Part shown: one piece after another, positions 54,947 through 64,000 of the stretch
How positions within the stretch are numbered: the first letter of the stretch is position 1
How the letters are laid out: each line of letters opens with the position of its first letter
Assembly: GCF_021726515.1 (NCBI RefSeq)
Contig: NZ_JAKKCJ010000002.1
Coordinates: forward strand, 248,001-312,000
DNA length: 64,000 nt
Direction: 5' to 3'
Source of the DNA: Vibrio sp. CK2-1
Lineage (GTDB): Bacteria > Pseudomonadota > Gammaproteobacteria > Enterobacterales > Vibrionaceae
The notes under the pieces: model-generated
The model's input: only the letters and a program-made list of their open reading frames with translations
What the model was told of the DNA's origin: nothing
Databases searched by the model: none
Position numbers and translations under genes: made by a program

Positions 54947-56377
54947 ATGAAACCTATTTTGCCCGATTACGCCCAATCTGGTGTATTGATCATTGGTGAT
55001 GTGATGCTAGACCGTTACTGGTATGGCCCAACAGGTCGTATTTCGCCTGAAGCACCGGTGCCGGTAGTTAAAATTGAAAATAATGAAGAAAGACCGGGTG
55101 GCGCAGCAAACGTTGCAATGAATATCGCGGCATTAGGTGGTAATGCAAAATTAGTCGGTTTAACCGGTGAAGATGAACCCGCTCAAGTGTTAAATCAAAA
55201 GCTATCGTCACTTAATGTTACTTGTGATTTTGTCACCGTGCCGAATTTACCGACGATTACTAAACTACGAGTGATGAGCCGTGGCCAGCAATTGATTCGT
55301 TTAGATTTTGAAGACAGCTTTGAAGATGTTGATTCTAAACCAATGCTAGAGCGTATGGCACAATACCTACCTCAAGTGAAATCATTGATCCTATCTGATT
55401 ATGGTAAAGGCGCATTAGACGATGTGCAAACCATGATTCAGCAAGCTAAAGCGGCTAATGTTCCTGTGTTTATTGACCCGAAAGGTGCCGACTTTGAACG
55501 CTACCGTGGCGCAACCCTACTTACGCCAAACTTATCAGAGTTTGAGTTGGTAGTAGGTAAAACCAAGAACGAACAAGAGCTAGTAGAAAAAGGTTTAGCT
55601 CTGATTGAAAAGTTTGATTTCGAAGCGTTATTGGTGACTCGTAGTGAGCATGGCATGACACTACTACGTCGTGGTGAAGAACCTTTCCACCTGCCAACTC
55701 AAGCACAAGAAGTGTTTGATGTGACAGGTGCTGGTGATACGGTCATTTCAGTATTAGCCGCTTCGGTTGCCGCTGGTAAAGATTTAAAAGAAGCTTGTGC
55801 ATTAGCGAATGCAGCAGCAGGTGTTGTGGTTGGTAAACTAGGTACTTCAACGCTATCAACCATTGAATTAGCTGAAGCGATCCATGGTAGTAAAGATACC
55901 GATTATGGTGTGATCAGTGAGTCTGCTTTAATTGAAGCGGTCAAACGTGCCCGTGCCCGCGGTGAAAAAGTAGTGATGACTAACGGCTGCTTTGATATTT
56001 TGCATGCTGGTCATGTGTCGTATTTAAATAATGCTGCAGAGCTTGGTGATAAGCTCATCGTGGCAGTTAATACTGATGCGTCAGTGAAACGTCTTAAAGG
56101 TCCTGGCCGTCCGGTGAACCCTACTGATCGCCGTATGGCAGTGTTAGCCGGACTGGGTGCAGTTGATTGGGTAGTACCGTTTAGTGAAGATACGCCACAA
56201 CGCTTAATTTCAGAAGTACTACCAAGTATTCTTGTTAAAGGCGGCGATTATAAGCCGGAAGAGATTGCTGGTGGTGAAGAAGTGATTGCGGCTGGCGGTG
56301 AAGTCAAAGTATTAAACTTTGAAGATGGCTGTTCAACGTCAGAGATCATCAATGCGATTAAAGGCGGTAAAGGTTAA
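54947..56377 (+). CDS. hldE: Bifunctional heptose-7-phosphate kinase / heptose-1-phosphate adenylyltransferase
   Basis: HldE makes ADP-heptose for the LPS core. The 476-aa protein has an N-terminal PfkB/ribokinase domain (about 1-318; [15 protein letters not shown] and [15 protein letters not shown] with the catalytic Asp near 262) and a C-terminal cytidylyltransferase-like domain (about 343-476) with [16 protein letters not shown] holding the HxGH motif. SD GGAG is just upstream. It follows glnE and ends at a terminator shared with tolC. Confidence 0.97.
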   Translation: MKPILPDYAQSGVLIIGDVMLDRYWYGPTGRISPEAPVPVVKIENNEERPGGAANVAMNIAALGGNAKLVGLTGEDEPAQVLNQKLSSLNVTCDFVTVPNLPTITKLRVMSRGQQLIRLDFEDSFEDVDSKPMLERMAQYLPQVKSLILSDYGKGALDDVQTMIQQAKAANVPVFIDPKGADFERYRGATLLTPNLSEFELVVGKTKNEQELVEKGLALIEKFDFEALLVTRSEHGMTLLRRGEEPFHLPTQAQEVFDVTGAGDTVISVLAASVAAGKDLKEACALANAAAGVVVGKLGTSTLSTIELAEAIHGSKDTDYGVISESALIEAVKRARARGEKVVMTNGCFDILHAGHVSYLNNAAELGDKLIVAVNTDASVKRLKGPGRPVNPTDRRMAVLAGLGAVDWVVPFSEDTPQRLISEVLPSILVKGGDYKPEEIAGGEEVIAAGGEVKVLNFEDGCSTSEIINAIKGGKG

Positions 56378-56413
56378 TCCTTTCTGCTTTGAATAACCAA
56401 GCTAAAGAGATAC

Positions 56414-56446
56414 AAAAACGCCACTTCAATTGAAGTGGCGTTTTTA
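56414..56446. terminator. Bidirectional terminator between hldE and tolC
   Basis: AAAAACGCCACTTCA pairs with TGAAGTGGCGTTTTT. Strong GC-rich stem with A and T runs on both sides. Confidence 0.93.
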
Positions 56447-56490
56447 TTTAAGCGAGAATCAAAAAGCTCTGATTGTTGTCAGATCAGAGA

Positions 56491-57846
56491 TTATGATGGA
56501 CGTTTAAGACCGGCATTGATATCTAGGATATCTTGCTCGCTCAATGTACCCACCGCTTGTTTTAGTTGAAGTACACTGATTACATAGCTGTAACGTGCAT
56601 CAGAAAGCTGACGGTTTGCATCATATAGACGACGTGTTGCATCTAATACATCAACGATAGTACGAGTACCCACTTCATAACCCGCTTCCGTTGCTTCTAA
56701 AGCAGACTTAGCGGAAACCACAGATTGCTCGTAAGCACGGATTGAGCCAATCGAAGCATTAATGTTGTTGTAGTAAGCACGAACATTTTTCACTACGTTA
56801 CGGTAAGTCGCTTCTAGTTGCTGACTTGCTGATACGTATTGGTATTGTGCGGTTTTCACGTCGGCGTTGGTTGAGCCACCTTGGTATAGTGGAACCACTA
56901 AATTAATACCAATGTTGTAGTCGTTGCTAGTGTAGTTTCCTGCCGCCGTGTGGTCTTTGTGTTCATCAATATCTGAATATTGATAACCACCATCAAGAGT
57001 TAGTGATGGTGTATAACCAGATTGAGCTAAAGAAATGTTGCTTTTAGCAATATCTTGCGCAATACGAGCGGTTAATAGATCAAGGTTCTTTTGCTGTGCT
57101 TCATCAACCAAGGAATTTTGGTTAGTTTGCGGTACGTTGGCAGCAAAACGTTTGGTATCTAACACGCTTAGATCTTTATGATCTTGGCCCGTGATTTCAC
57201 GTAGCGCTTCATAGCTGTTAGTCACATCATTTTTTGCCAAGATTTCATCCGCCAATACGCTATCGTATTGTGCTTGCGCATCATGTACGTCAGTGATTGC
57301 AGATAGACCAACTTCAAAACGTTGTTTAGTTTGTTCAAGTTGACGACCTACCGCTTTTTTCTCCGCTTGGATAAAGGTTAGGTTGTCTTGAGCTTGCAGT
57401 ACGTCAAAGTAGGCTTGAGAAACACGCAAAATCATTGCTTGTTGTTCTGCGGCGTAAGCTGAATCTTGTTGGCGAGCATTTTGCTCAGCAATATCTAAAT
57501 TTACCCAGCTGTCACGACGGTATAATTCTTGAGAGAAATCTATGCCCGCAGTGAAAGCATTTTCTTCTGATGGTGAACCAAAAGTAGGGCCAGAAACAGA
57601 GTGTGAACCAGTGTGGTTATTAATATTACGGTTGATATTGTAACCCGCGGTCAAATTAATTTGAGGTAAAAGGTCACCGCGGCTTGACTCGATCGCTTCA
57701 AAAGAGGCGTCACGGTCAGCTTTTGAACGTAATAATTGAGGATCGTTTTCTTTTGCTTGATTATAAATCTCTGCCAGATCATCAGCGTGTGCAAGGTGAA
57801 CGCCACCTAGAGTCAGGCCAATGATAAGTGGAAGCAGTTTTTTCAT
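56491..57846 (-). CDS. tolC: Outer membrane efflux channel TolC
   Basis: A 451-aa outer-membrane trimeric duct for multidrug pumps and type I secretion. A signal peptide (MKKLLPLIIGLTLGGVHLAHA, read as 1-21 in parts) is followed by two structural repeats of TolC helices and beta strands, including DLAEIYNQAKENDPQLL at the mature start, PLYQGGSTNADVKTAQY and YEVGTRTIVDVLDATRRLYD. ATG 57846 has the SD GGGAAAAG upstream; an in-frame Met 36 bases earlier would disrupt the signal peptide. It is divergent from nudF, the E. coli arrangement. Confidence 0.96.
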   Translation of the reverse strand: MKKLLPLIIGLTLGGVHLAHADDLAEIYNQAKENDPQLLRSKADRDASFEAIESSRGDLLPQINLTAGYNINRNINNHTGSHSVSGPTFGSPSEENAFTAGIDFSQELYRRDSWVNLDIAEQNARQQDSAYAAEQQAMILRVSQAYFDVLQAQDNLTFIQAEKKAVGRQLEQTKQRFEVGLSAITDVHDAQAQYDSVLADEILAKNDVTNSYEALREITGQDHKDLSVLDTKRFAANVPQTNQNSLVDEAQQKNLDLLTARIAQDIAKSNISLAQSGYTPSLTLDGGYQYSDIDEHKDHTAAGNYTSNDYNIGINLVVPLYQGGSTNADVKTAQYQYVSASQQLEATYRNVVKNVRAYYNNINASIGSIRAYEQSVVSAKSALEATEAGYEVGTRTIVDVLDATRRLYDANRQLSDARYSYVISVLQLKQAVGTLSEQDILDINAGLKRPS

Positions 57847-58076
57847 GGTTCTTTTCCCGCTTATAAAATTAATAGACAACATGGCTTAGATTGTAACCTA
57901 AGTAGCTAGAATGTTATGCAAACTTTTACACTATTTTACCATTTGCTATCCAGTTGGATAATAAAATAAGTGAAAATTAAAAAAAACTCAATGTTTATCA
58001 AATAAATTTATAACAACGCTTGTTGATTGATTGCTATCGTGATTAGATCATCGATCCGATAAAAAGGAGTTTCACT

Positions 58077-58703
58077 ATGAACTTTAAACCATTTAAGTCG
58101 CTTTTTCAGCCTAGTGACGTTCAAATTGAGAGTAAGAAAACGGTATTTAATGGTTTTTTTAAAGTAGTGAAATACACCTTTAAGCATCGTTTATTTGCTG
58201 GTGGATGGAGTCAGCCGGTTGTTCGTGAAATGTTTGAACGAGGCCATGCCGCCGCTTTACTAGCTTATGATGCTAAGCGTGATCAAGTGGTATTAATCGA
58301 GCAAATTCGAGTCGGCGCACTAGAGCACTCATCACCCTGGCAGTTAGAAATTATTGCCGGTATCAATGATAAGGATGAGCCACTCGATCAAGTGGTTCGA
58401 CGTGAAGCCAAAGAAGAAGCGGGCATTGAAATTGGCGAAGTGGAACATATTAGCCACTATTACCCTTCGTCTGGCGGCTGCTCTGAAACTTTAGATGTGT
58501 TTATTGGCCAAGTCGATGCCAGTTTAGCGTCTGGTGTTCACGGGGTAGATGACGAAGATGAAGATATTCAAGTACATGTAATGAGTCGTCAGCAAGCGTA
58601 TCAGCTGGTCGAATCTGGTGTGATTGAAAATGGTGCCACTATCATTGCTCTACTATGGTTAGAGTTAAATCATCAAAAGCTCAAACAGCGTTGGGCTGAG
58701 TAA
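58077..58703 (+). CDS. nudF: ADP-ribose diphosphatase NudF
   Basis: A 208-aa Nudix hydrolase that cleaves ADP-ribose to AMP and ribose-5-phosphate. The Nudix box is intact (G at about 107, E, then RREAKEEAGI near 119-128). The N-terminal half forms the dimer domain. SD AAAAGGAG lies upstream. It begins the nudF-yqiB-cpdA-yqiA-parE cluster, in the same order as E. coli. Confidence 0.95.
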   Translation: MNFKPFKSLFQPSDVQIESKKTVFNGFFKVVKYTFKHRLFAGGWSQPVVREMFERGHAAALLAYDAKRDQVVLIEQIRVGALEHSSPWQLEIIAGINDKDEPLDQVVRREAKEEAGIEIGEVEHISHYYPSSGGCSETLDVFIGQVDASLASGVHGVDDEDEDIQVHVMSRQQAYQLVESGVIENGATIIALLWLELNHQKLKQRWAE

Positions 58704-58780
58704 AGACAGCTATAGTCGATGAACTATCTCAATGTTTTGATGACTAAAAATATTCAAGAAAAAGGTTTCTAAGGTTATTA

Positions 58781-59212
58781 ATGCAAAAGTTGCAAAAAGC
58801 GTATCATGTTGATTTGGCGGGTTTAATGCGAGTGTATGAAACCAATTATGCCAAAATGAATTCTTTACTGCCGTTTGATCCTACGGTAGGGGATACGCGT
58901 TCGTATCAAGTTTCGCAAATGGCTTATCAATTAGAAGTAAAAGAGATTACGCGTTACACGACGTTAGTGGATGTTTGTCAATGTGATGCTCGTCCAGTAT
59001 TTCCACTGCCACGCATGCAAGTACGCTTATATCATGATGCTAGAGTTGCGGAAGTGTGTGCTAGTGAGCAGATTTCGCGGGTAGAAGCGCGTTATGATTA
59101 TCCTAATAAAAAAATGATGCAAAAAGACGAAAAGTTCCAAGTAAACCAATTTCTTGGTGAGTGGTTAAGCTTTTGTTTAAGGCACGGAATTAGCCGCGCC
59201 CCAATTTATTAA
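58781..59212 (+). CDS. yqiB: DUF1249 family protein YqiB
   Basis: A 143-aa cytoplasmic protein matching the DUF1249/YqiB family: YHVDLAGLMRVYETNYAKM at the start, CQCDARPVFPLPRMQVRLYHDARVAEVC in the middle (with two close cysteines), and FLGEWLSFCLRHG at the end. Function unknown. Its stop codon lies within the first copy of a 20-bp tandem duplication. Confidence 0.9.
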   Translation: MQKLQKAYHVDLAGLMRVYETNYAKMNSLLPFDPTVGDTRSYQVSQMAYQLEVKEITRYTTLVDVCQCDARPVFPLPRMQVRLYHDARVAEVCASEQISRVEARYDYPNKKMMQKDEKFQVNQFLGEWLSFCLRHGISRAPIY

Positions 59213-59240
59213 TTTCAACCCCAACTTATTAATTTCAACC
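59201..59240. repeat. 20-bp tandem duplication at the yqiB stop codon
   Basis: CCAATTTATTAATTTCAACC (59201-59220) is followed directly by a copy with one change (59221-59240). The yqiB stop TAA (59210-59212) is inside the first copy, so the duplication lengthens the yqiB-cpdA gap. Confidence 0.85.
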
Positions 59241-59263
59241 ATAGTATATTTGAGTTAGCAGCC

Positions 59264-60094
59264 TTGAAAAAAGATTCTCCCAATATGATTGAACCAGAGC
59301 GTGAAGATATCACCTTGGTTCAAATTACCGATACCCACCTTTTTGCGGATGACAAAGGGGAGTTGCTTGGTGTGAACACCTTAAGTAGCTTTTCTGCGGT
59401 GGTTGCTGATATTGAAAAACAAGCACTCGATTACGATGCTTTGATTATGACTGGGGATGTATCGCAAGATCATACCGATGCTTCTTATGCCAATTTTGAG
59501 CAAGGTATTGCTCCTTTGAACAAGCATTGCTATTGGTTGCCGGGTAATCACGATTATCAACCAAGCATGCGAAGTGTTTATCCTTCTACCCAAATTCAAC
59601 AAGATACTCATCTTCTGGTAGGCAAGCATTGGCAAGTCATTTTATTAGATAGCCAAGCAGAAGGTAGTCCACATGGATTTTTGACTGAGCAGCAACTGCA
59701 GTACTTATCGGATTGTCTATCTGACTACCCTGACCGTTTTAGCCTAGTGTTATTGCACCATCACCCATTATTGGTAGGTAGTCAGTGGCTTGATCAACAT
59801 TGCTTACATAACAGCGATGCATTCTGGAAAACGATAGAGCCGTTTAATAATGTGAAAGCGGTATTATGTGGTCATGTTCACCAAGATTTCCATCAAGTTC
59901 ATCAAGGTGTTGAGGTGCTGACGAGTCCATCGACTTGCATTCAGTTTAAGCCACAATCAAATGATTTTGCCCTTGATAAAGTGGCCCCAGGCTGGCGCTC
60001 TTTGATTTTAAAAGCCAACGGTCAGCTTGAGACTCAAGTGTATCGATTGGAGGGAGAGGAGTTCTTACCAAACTTTGAGGCGCAAGGATATTAA
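59264..60094 (+). CDS. cpdA: 3',5'-cyclic AMP phosphodiesterase CpdA
   Basis: CpdA hydrolyses cAMP and so tempers CRP signalling. The calcineurin-type phosphoesterase core has the DTH motif (VQITDTHLF, about 26-34), GDVSQD, GNHD (about 94-97), HHHP and GHVHQD (about 204-209). All metal-binding residues are seen. The frame opens at TTG 59264 (276 aa); ATG 59285 (MIEPEREDITL) would give 269 aa and is a credible alternative, with neither start having a strong SD. Confidence 0.93.
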   Translation: MKKDSPNMIEPEREDITLVQITDTHLFADDKGELLGVNTLSSFSAVVADIEKQALDYDALIMTGDVSQDHTDASYANFEQGIAPLNKHCYWLPGNHDYQPSMRSVYPSTQIQQDTHLLVGKHWQVILLDSQAEGSPHGFLTEQQLQYLSDCLSDYPDRFSLVLLHHHPLLVGSQWLDQHCLHNSDAFWKTIEPFNNVKAVLCGHVHQDFHQVHQGVEVLTSPSTCIQFKPQSNDFALDKVAPGWRSLILKANGQLETQVYRLEGEEFLPNFEAQGY

Positions 60095-60163
60095 TCCCCT
60101 TAATATTATTTAACTGTACATAAGTGTACAATAGCGCCTCAATCAATAACTGAGGAGTGTATC

Positions 60164-60748
60164 GTGTCCAAACCTTCAATGTTGCTGTATTTACATGGCT
60201 TTAATAGCTCTCCCGGTTCCCATAAAGCCAATGTTATTCGTCAATACTGTCAGCAACATCGCCCTGATATTAAACTCGAAATTCCACAGCTTCCTCATTT
60301 TCCGAAACGTGCCGCCGACTACATCGATGCTTTTGTGAGTAACCATCAACGAGATTATAATATTGGCTTGGTTGGCAGTTCATTAGGCGGCTATTTATCT
60401 ACTTGGCTTAATGATAAATATGGTTGTCGAGCGGTGGTAGTCAATCCTGCGGTTCGTCCTTATGAGTTATTGGTTAACTTCCTTGGTCAACAAACCAACC
60501 CTTATACTCAACAGCATTACGTATTAGAACAGAAACATATTTTAGAGCTTAAAGCACTTGAAGTGGCAAGCCTTAGAACGCCACAAGATTTCTGGTTATT
60601 ACAGCAAGAAGGCGATGAAGTGCTCGATTATCGTCAAGCGGTAGAAAAATATCAGCATAGTCGCTCAACCGTTGAAGTCGGTGGCGATCATAGTTTTGTG
60701 AATTTTGAACGTTACCCACAACAAATTATTGAGTTTTTGCAACTGTAG
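60164..60748 (+). CDS. yqiA: YqiA-type alpha/beta-hydrolase esterase
   Basis: A 194-aa esterase of the YqiA family. The LYLHGFNSSPGSHKA start is diagnostic, the nucleophile elbow GSSLGGY (about 70-76) holds the catalytic Ser, and GGDHSFVNF near the C-terminus gives the catalytic His. E. coli YqiA shows carboxylesterase activity on short acyl and CoA thioesters; the natural substrate is not settled. It lies between cpdA and parE. Confidence 0.92.
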   Translation: MSKPSMLLYLHGFNSSPGSHKANVIRQYCQQHRPDIKLEIPQLPHFPKRAADYIDAFVSNHQRDYNIGLVGSSLGGYLSTWLNDKYGCRAVVVNPAVRPYELLVNFLGQQTNPYTQQHYVLEQKHILELKALEVASLRTPQDFWLLQQEGDEVLDYRQAVEKYQHSRSTVEVGGDHSFVNFERYPQQIIEFLQL

Positions 60749-60833
60749 TCTGTTTACCGTTACTGTGTGAAACTCGTATCTTGAGGTTGTTTGGGGATAA
60801 CTATAGAATCCTTTCTTTCTTTGTGTCTAAATT

Positions 60834-60880
60834 TGGCTTTATGGCTTTATGGCTTTATGGCTTTATGGCTTTATGGCTTA
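60834..60880 (+). repeat. Octanucleotide microsatellite upstream of parE
   Basis: TGGCTTTA repeats five times perfectly plus a seven-base partial copy, ending two bases before the TTGACA hexamer of the likely parE promoter. Such tracts change copy number by slipped-strand replication. Confidence 0.9.
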
Positions 60881-60882
60881 AC

Positions 60883-60912
60883 TTGACATTGTATATGGGG
60901 ATACAGAGTATA
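60883..60912 (+). promoter_or_regulatory. Candidate parE promoter
   Basis: TTGACA (60883-60888), a perfect -35 hexamer, is followed after 17-18 bp by GAGTAT/AGTATA (60906-60912) as a weak -10. Transcription would start near 60919, about 70 nt before parE. The microsatellite abuts the -35. Confidence 0.5.
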
Positions 60913-60986
60913 TTTCCAATTAATACTATGTGACATCATTTGTATGCCAAAATGGCTACCATCTTTTTTGAGAATATCTTTTTATT

Positions 60987-62873
60987 ATGACTGAACAATA
61001 TAATGCTGGTGCGATTGAGGTCCTAAATGGGCTCGAGCCGGTTCGCCGTCGCCCGGGGATGTATACCGATACGGTACGTCCAAACCATCTGGCGCAAGAA
61101 GTTATAGATAACAGTGTCGATGAAGCCTTAGCCGGTCATGCCTCTAAAGTGCAAGTGACCCTCCATGCCGACCAATCGATCGAAGTGACCGATGATGGTC
61201 GAGGCATGCCAGTCGACATTCACCCTGAAGAGAAAATCTCAGGGGTGGAGCTGATTTTCTGTAAATTGCATGCGGGTGGTAAGTTCTCAAATAAAAACTA
61301 CCAATTCTCTGGTGGTTTGCACGGGGTAGGTATCTCGGTTGTGAATGCCTTATCTAAACGTGTCGAAGTGACGATTAGACGTGATGCTCAAGTGTATGAA
61401 ATTGCATTTGAAAACGGCAATAAAGTCTCTGAACTTGAAGTCACCGGTACTTGTGGTCGTCGTAATACTGGAACCAGTGTTCATTTCTGGCCAGATACTT
61501 CTTATTTTGATTCAGGCAACTTCTCCGTTAGCCGTTTGGTTAATAACTTACGCGCTAAAGCCGTACTATGCCCAGGTCTTGAAATTGAGTTTATCGATAA
61601 AGTTAATGATAAGACTCACAAATGGCTTTATGAAGATGGCCTAAAAGATTACCTAGTTGAAGGGGTGAAAGGCTTCCCAGTGTTGCCTGAAGAACCTTTT
61701 ACGGGTGAGTTTATCGCGCAAACTGAAGCGGCGAATTGGGCGATTATTTGGTTACCAGAAGGTGGCGATTTAATTACCGAAAGTTACGTTAACCTGATCC
61801 CAACCGCTCAAGGTGGTACTCACGTTAATGGTTTACGCCAGGGTTTGCTGGATGCAATGCGTGAGTTCTGTGAATTCCGCAACCTACTGCCACGCGGTGT
61901 GAAACTAACCGGTGATGATATTTTTGATCGCTGTGCTTATGTACTGTCTATCAAGATGCAAGATCCACAATTTGCCGGTCAAACCAAAGAGCGTTTATCT
62001 TCTCGTCAATCGGCGGCGTTTGTTTCTGGTGTGGTCAAAGACGCTTTCAGCTTATGGCTTAATGAAAAACCGCAAATCGCAGAGTTACTAGCAGAATCTT
62101 GTATTGCTAACGCTCATCGTCGTATGCGTGCTAGTAAAAAAGTGGTGCGTAAGAAAGTCGCATCAGGTCCAGCACTGCCGGGTAAATTGACTGACTGCTC
62201 AGTACAAGACTTAAACCGTACCGAACTTTTCTTAGTGGAAGGGGACTCGGCGGGCGGTTCAGCCAAGCAAGCTCGTGATCGTGAATTCCAAGCCATCATG
62301 CCGCTGCGTGGTAAAATCTTAAATACTTGGGAAGTGTCTTCAGACCAAGTTCTTGCCTCTGATGAAGTTCACAATATCTCGGTTGCATTAGGCATCGACC
62401 CAGATACGGATAATCTTGATGGTTTACGCTACGGCAAAATCTGTATTCTTGCCGATGCGGACTCAGATGGTTTGCATATCGCGACACTACTTTGTGCGCT
62501 ATTTATGCGTCATTTTGAATCTCTGGTTCGTGCTGGTCATGTATATGTTGCCATGCCTCCTTTGTTCCGTATCGACTGTGGTAAAGAAGTCTTCTATGCC
62601 CTAGATGAAGCAGAAAAAGATGGCATTTTAGAGCGATTAAGCAATAAGAAAGCCAAAATTAACGTGCAGCGATTTAAAGGTTTGGGTGAGATGAACCCAT
62701 TGCAACTTCGCGAAACGACCATGGATCCAAACACTCGTCGCTTAGTGCAATTAACCGTTGATGACGATGAGCAAACCATGGAAATGATGGATATGCTACT
62801 AGGTAAAAAACGTGCGGAAGACCGTCGTAATTGGCTACAAGCCTACGGTGATCAAGCAGACGTAGAGCTATAA
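60987..62873 (+). CDS. parE: DNA topoisomerase IV subunit B
   Basis: ParE is the ATPase half of topoisomerase IV, which unlinks sister chromosomes. The 628-aa protein has the GHKL ATPase domain (about 1-215; RPGMYTD, EVIDNSVDEAL, DDGRGMPVD and SGGLHGVGIS), the transducer domain, and the TOPRIM domain with EGDSAGGSAK (about 412-421) and DADSDG (about 490-495). The close spacing to parC (31 bp) indicates an operon. Confidence 0.98.
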   Translation: MTEQYNAGAIEVLNGLEPVRRRPGMYTDTVRPNHLAQEVIDNSVDEALAGHASKVQVTLHADQSIEVTDDGRGMPVDIHPEEKISGVELIFCKLHAGGKFSNKNYQFSGGLHGVGISVVNALSKRVEVTIRRDAQVYEIAFENGNKVSELEVTGTCGRRNTGTSVHFWPDTSYFDSGNFSVSRLVNNLRAKAVLCPGLEIEFIDKVNDKTHKWLYEDGLKDYLVEGVKGFPVLPEEPFTGEFIAQTEAANWAIIWLPEGGDLITESYVNLIPTAQGGTHVNGLRQGLLDAMREFCEFRNLLPRGVKLTGDDIFDRCAYVLSIKMQDPQFAGQTKERLSSRQSAAFVSGVVKDAFSLWLNEKPQIAELLAESCIANAHRRMRASKKVVRKKVASGPALPGKLTDCSVQDLNRTELFLVEGDSAGGSAKQARDREFQAIMPLRGKILNTWEVSSDQVLASDEVHNISVALGIDPDTDNLDGLRYGKICILADADSDGLHIATLLCALFMRHFESLVRAGHVYVAMPPLFRIDCGKEVFYALDEAEKDGILERLSNKKAKINVQRFKGLGEMNPLQLRETTMDPNTRRLVQLTVDDDEQTMEMMDMLLGKKRAEDRRNWLQAYGDQADVEL

Positions 62874-62904
62874 GCCCTTTATAGAAAAGAATTAAGGTTA
62901 ATCA

Positions 62905-64000
62905 ATGAGTTCTGAAATGACATTTGATGGCGTTGAACAGTTAGCCCTGCGCAAGTTTACTGAAGATGCGTATCTAAACTATTCAATGTACGTAATTATG
63001 GACCGTGCCTTACCGTATGTCGGGGACGGCCTCAAGCCAGTACAGCGTCGTATTATTTATGCGATGTCTGAGCTTGGTTTATCCGCTGCAGCTAAATATA
63101 AAAAATCCGCTCGTACCGTCGGTGATGTACTAGGTAAATACCACCCTCATGGTGATTCAGCCTGTTATGAAGCCATGGTATTGATGGCTCAGCCGTTTTC
63201 TTACCGTTATCCACTGGTTGATGGTCAAGGTAACTGGGGTGCGCCGGATGATCCTAAGTCTTTCGCTGCGATGCGTTATACCGAAGCCAAACTCTCTAAG
63301 TTTGCTGAAGTATTGCTCGGTGAACTAGGCCAAGGCACAGTGGAATGGACGCCAAACTTTGATGGCACCATGAAAGAGCCGAAAATGCTGCCGGCGCGTT
63401 TGCCGCACATTTTACTTAATGGCATTACCGGTATTGCGGTTGGTATGGCGACGGATATTCCACCACATAACGTGCGTGAAATTGCTGGCGCGGCGGTGCA
63501 TTTGATTGATAACCCGAAAGCTGACTTGGGCGAAGTGATGGAGCATGTAAAAGGCCCAGACTACCCAACGGAAGCGGAAATCATCTCGGCACCGGCTGAT
63601 ATCGAAAAAATTTATCGCAATGGCCGTGGCAGCATTAAGATGCGTGCGGTATGGCATAAAGAAGGCTCTGATGTAGTTATTACCGCCTTGCCACACCAAG
63701 TATCTGGCGCAAAACTGCTTGAGCAAATTGCCAACCAGATGCGAGCTAAAAAGCTGCCGATGGTCGATGATCTGCGTGATGAATCGGATCATGAAAACCC
63801 AACTCGTATTGTGATTGTACCGCGTTCAAACCGTGTCGATTGCGATCAGTTAATGAACCACTTATTTGCTTCAACCGATCTTGAGAAAAACTACCGTGTT
63901 AACTTAAACATGATTGGTTTAGACAATCGCCCGGAAGTGAAAGGTTTAGTTCAAATTCTGCTTGAGTGGATTGAATTCCGTAAAACCACAGTACGCCGTC
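62905..64000 (+). CDS. parC: DNA topoisomerase IV subunit A (3' end cut by window edge)
   Basis: The first 365 codons of ParC, the DNA-cleaving subunit. The winged-helix and tower region includes the catalytic Tyr in [10 protein letters not shown] (about 114-123). The quinolone-resistance-determining region reads [10 protein letters not shown], with Ser and Glu at the positions of E. coli S80 and E84, so no classical resistance change is seen. SD AAGGTTAA precedes ATG 62905. The C-terminal beta-pinwheel lies outside the window. Confidence 0.98.
   Translation, partial: MSSEMTFDGVEQLALRKFTEDAYLNYSMYVIMDRALPYVGDGLKPVQRRIIYAMSELGLSAAAKYKKSARTVGDVLGKYHPHGDSACYEAMVLMAQPFSYRYPLVDGQGNWGAPDDPKSFAAMRYTEAKLSKFAEVLLGELGQGTVEWTPNFDGTMKEPKMLPARLPHILLNGITGIAVGMATDIPPHNVREIAGAAVHLIDNPKADLGEVMEHVKGPDYPTEAEIISAPADIEKIYRNGRGSIKMRAVWHKEGSDVVITALPHQVSGAKLLEQIANQMRAKKLPMVDDLRDESDHENPTRIVIVPRSNRVDCDQLMNHLFASTDLEKNYRVNLNMIGLDNRPEVKGLVQILLEWIEFRKTTVRR

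Noticed and set aside
63412..63792. 126-aa minus-strand ORF opposite parC
   Set aside because: Shadow of the conserved ParC core.
1..64000. CRISPR array, insertion sequence or prophage
   Set aside because: No regularly spaced repeats, transposase, integrase or phage genes were found.

Overview
The window is a stretch of a Vibrio-type (Vibrionaceae, gammaproteobacterial) main chromosome. The gene orders glmS, rpsU-yqeY-dnaG-rpoD, tsaD, plsY, folB-folK, uppP, cca and ygiF, glnE, hldE, tolC, nudF-yqiB-cpdA-yqiA-parE-parC match the gammaproteobacterial backbone. A separate gspAB (exeAB) pair and an FMN riboswitch placed directly before ribB are typical of Vibrio. No insertion sequence, prophage, integron or CRISPR array was seen.

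Layout. 1-5300: a partial DeoR-family regulator, glmS, a LysR regulator, an unusual CDF-like cation transporter and a convergent zntR with its own MerR-type promoter. 5335-23701: a large aryl polyene (APE) pigment locus. Seventeen minus-strand genes (apeC to apeR in the canonical order, plus an aromatic amino acid ammonia-lyase between apeJ and apeK) face two plus-strand tailoring genes, an O-methyltransferase-like protein and a flavin-dependent halogenase-like protein. 23792-30863: accessory membrane genes (yiaV/yiaW-like pair, bile-acid-symporter-like protein with a small MscS-like protein, acetate transporter), FMN riboswitch with ribB, and a diguanylate cyclase. 30986-40916: tRNA-Ile2, rpoD, dnaG, yqeY, rpsU, tsaD, plsY, folB, folK, uppP, cca. 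41080-64000: gspA-gspB, an uncharacterised exported protein, uraA, ygiM, pit with its DUF47 partner, ygiF, a potassium-channel-like protein, glnE, hldE, tolC, nudF, yqiB, cpdA, yqiA, parE and the 5' part of parC.

How the APE genes work together (inferred from the family). The ammonia-lyase may supply an aryl-acrylate starter. ApeH activates an aryl acid and loads it on an ACP (ApeE or ApeF). ApeO with the chain-length factor ApeC, and ApeR, extend the chain with malonyl units; ApeQ reduces and ApeI/ApeP dehydrate to give the conjugated polyene. ApeD/ApeJ/ApeK attach or hand over the chain, and ApeG, ApeL, ApeM and ApeN take part in moving it to the outer membrane. The divergent methyltransferase and halogenase-like enzyme would decorate the aryl head. 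This locus is the most interesting part of the window: a halogenase-type enzyme carrying all the family motifs and a lyase with a mixed selectivity pair suggest an aryl polyene with an unusual, possibly halogenated, head group.

Other points worth attention: a Shine-Dalgarno buried in a perfect hairpin before the CDF gene, an octanucleotide microsatellite abutting the likely parE promoter, a short leader ORF coupled to the TTG-start methyltransferase, and related palindromic intergenic repeats, one of which sits inside the APE operon.
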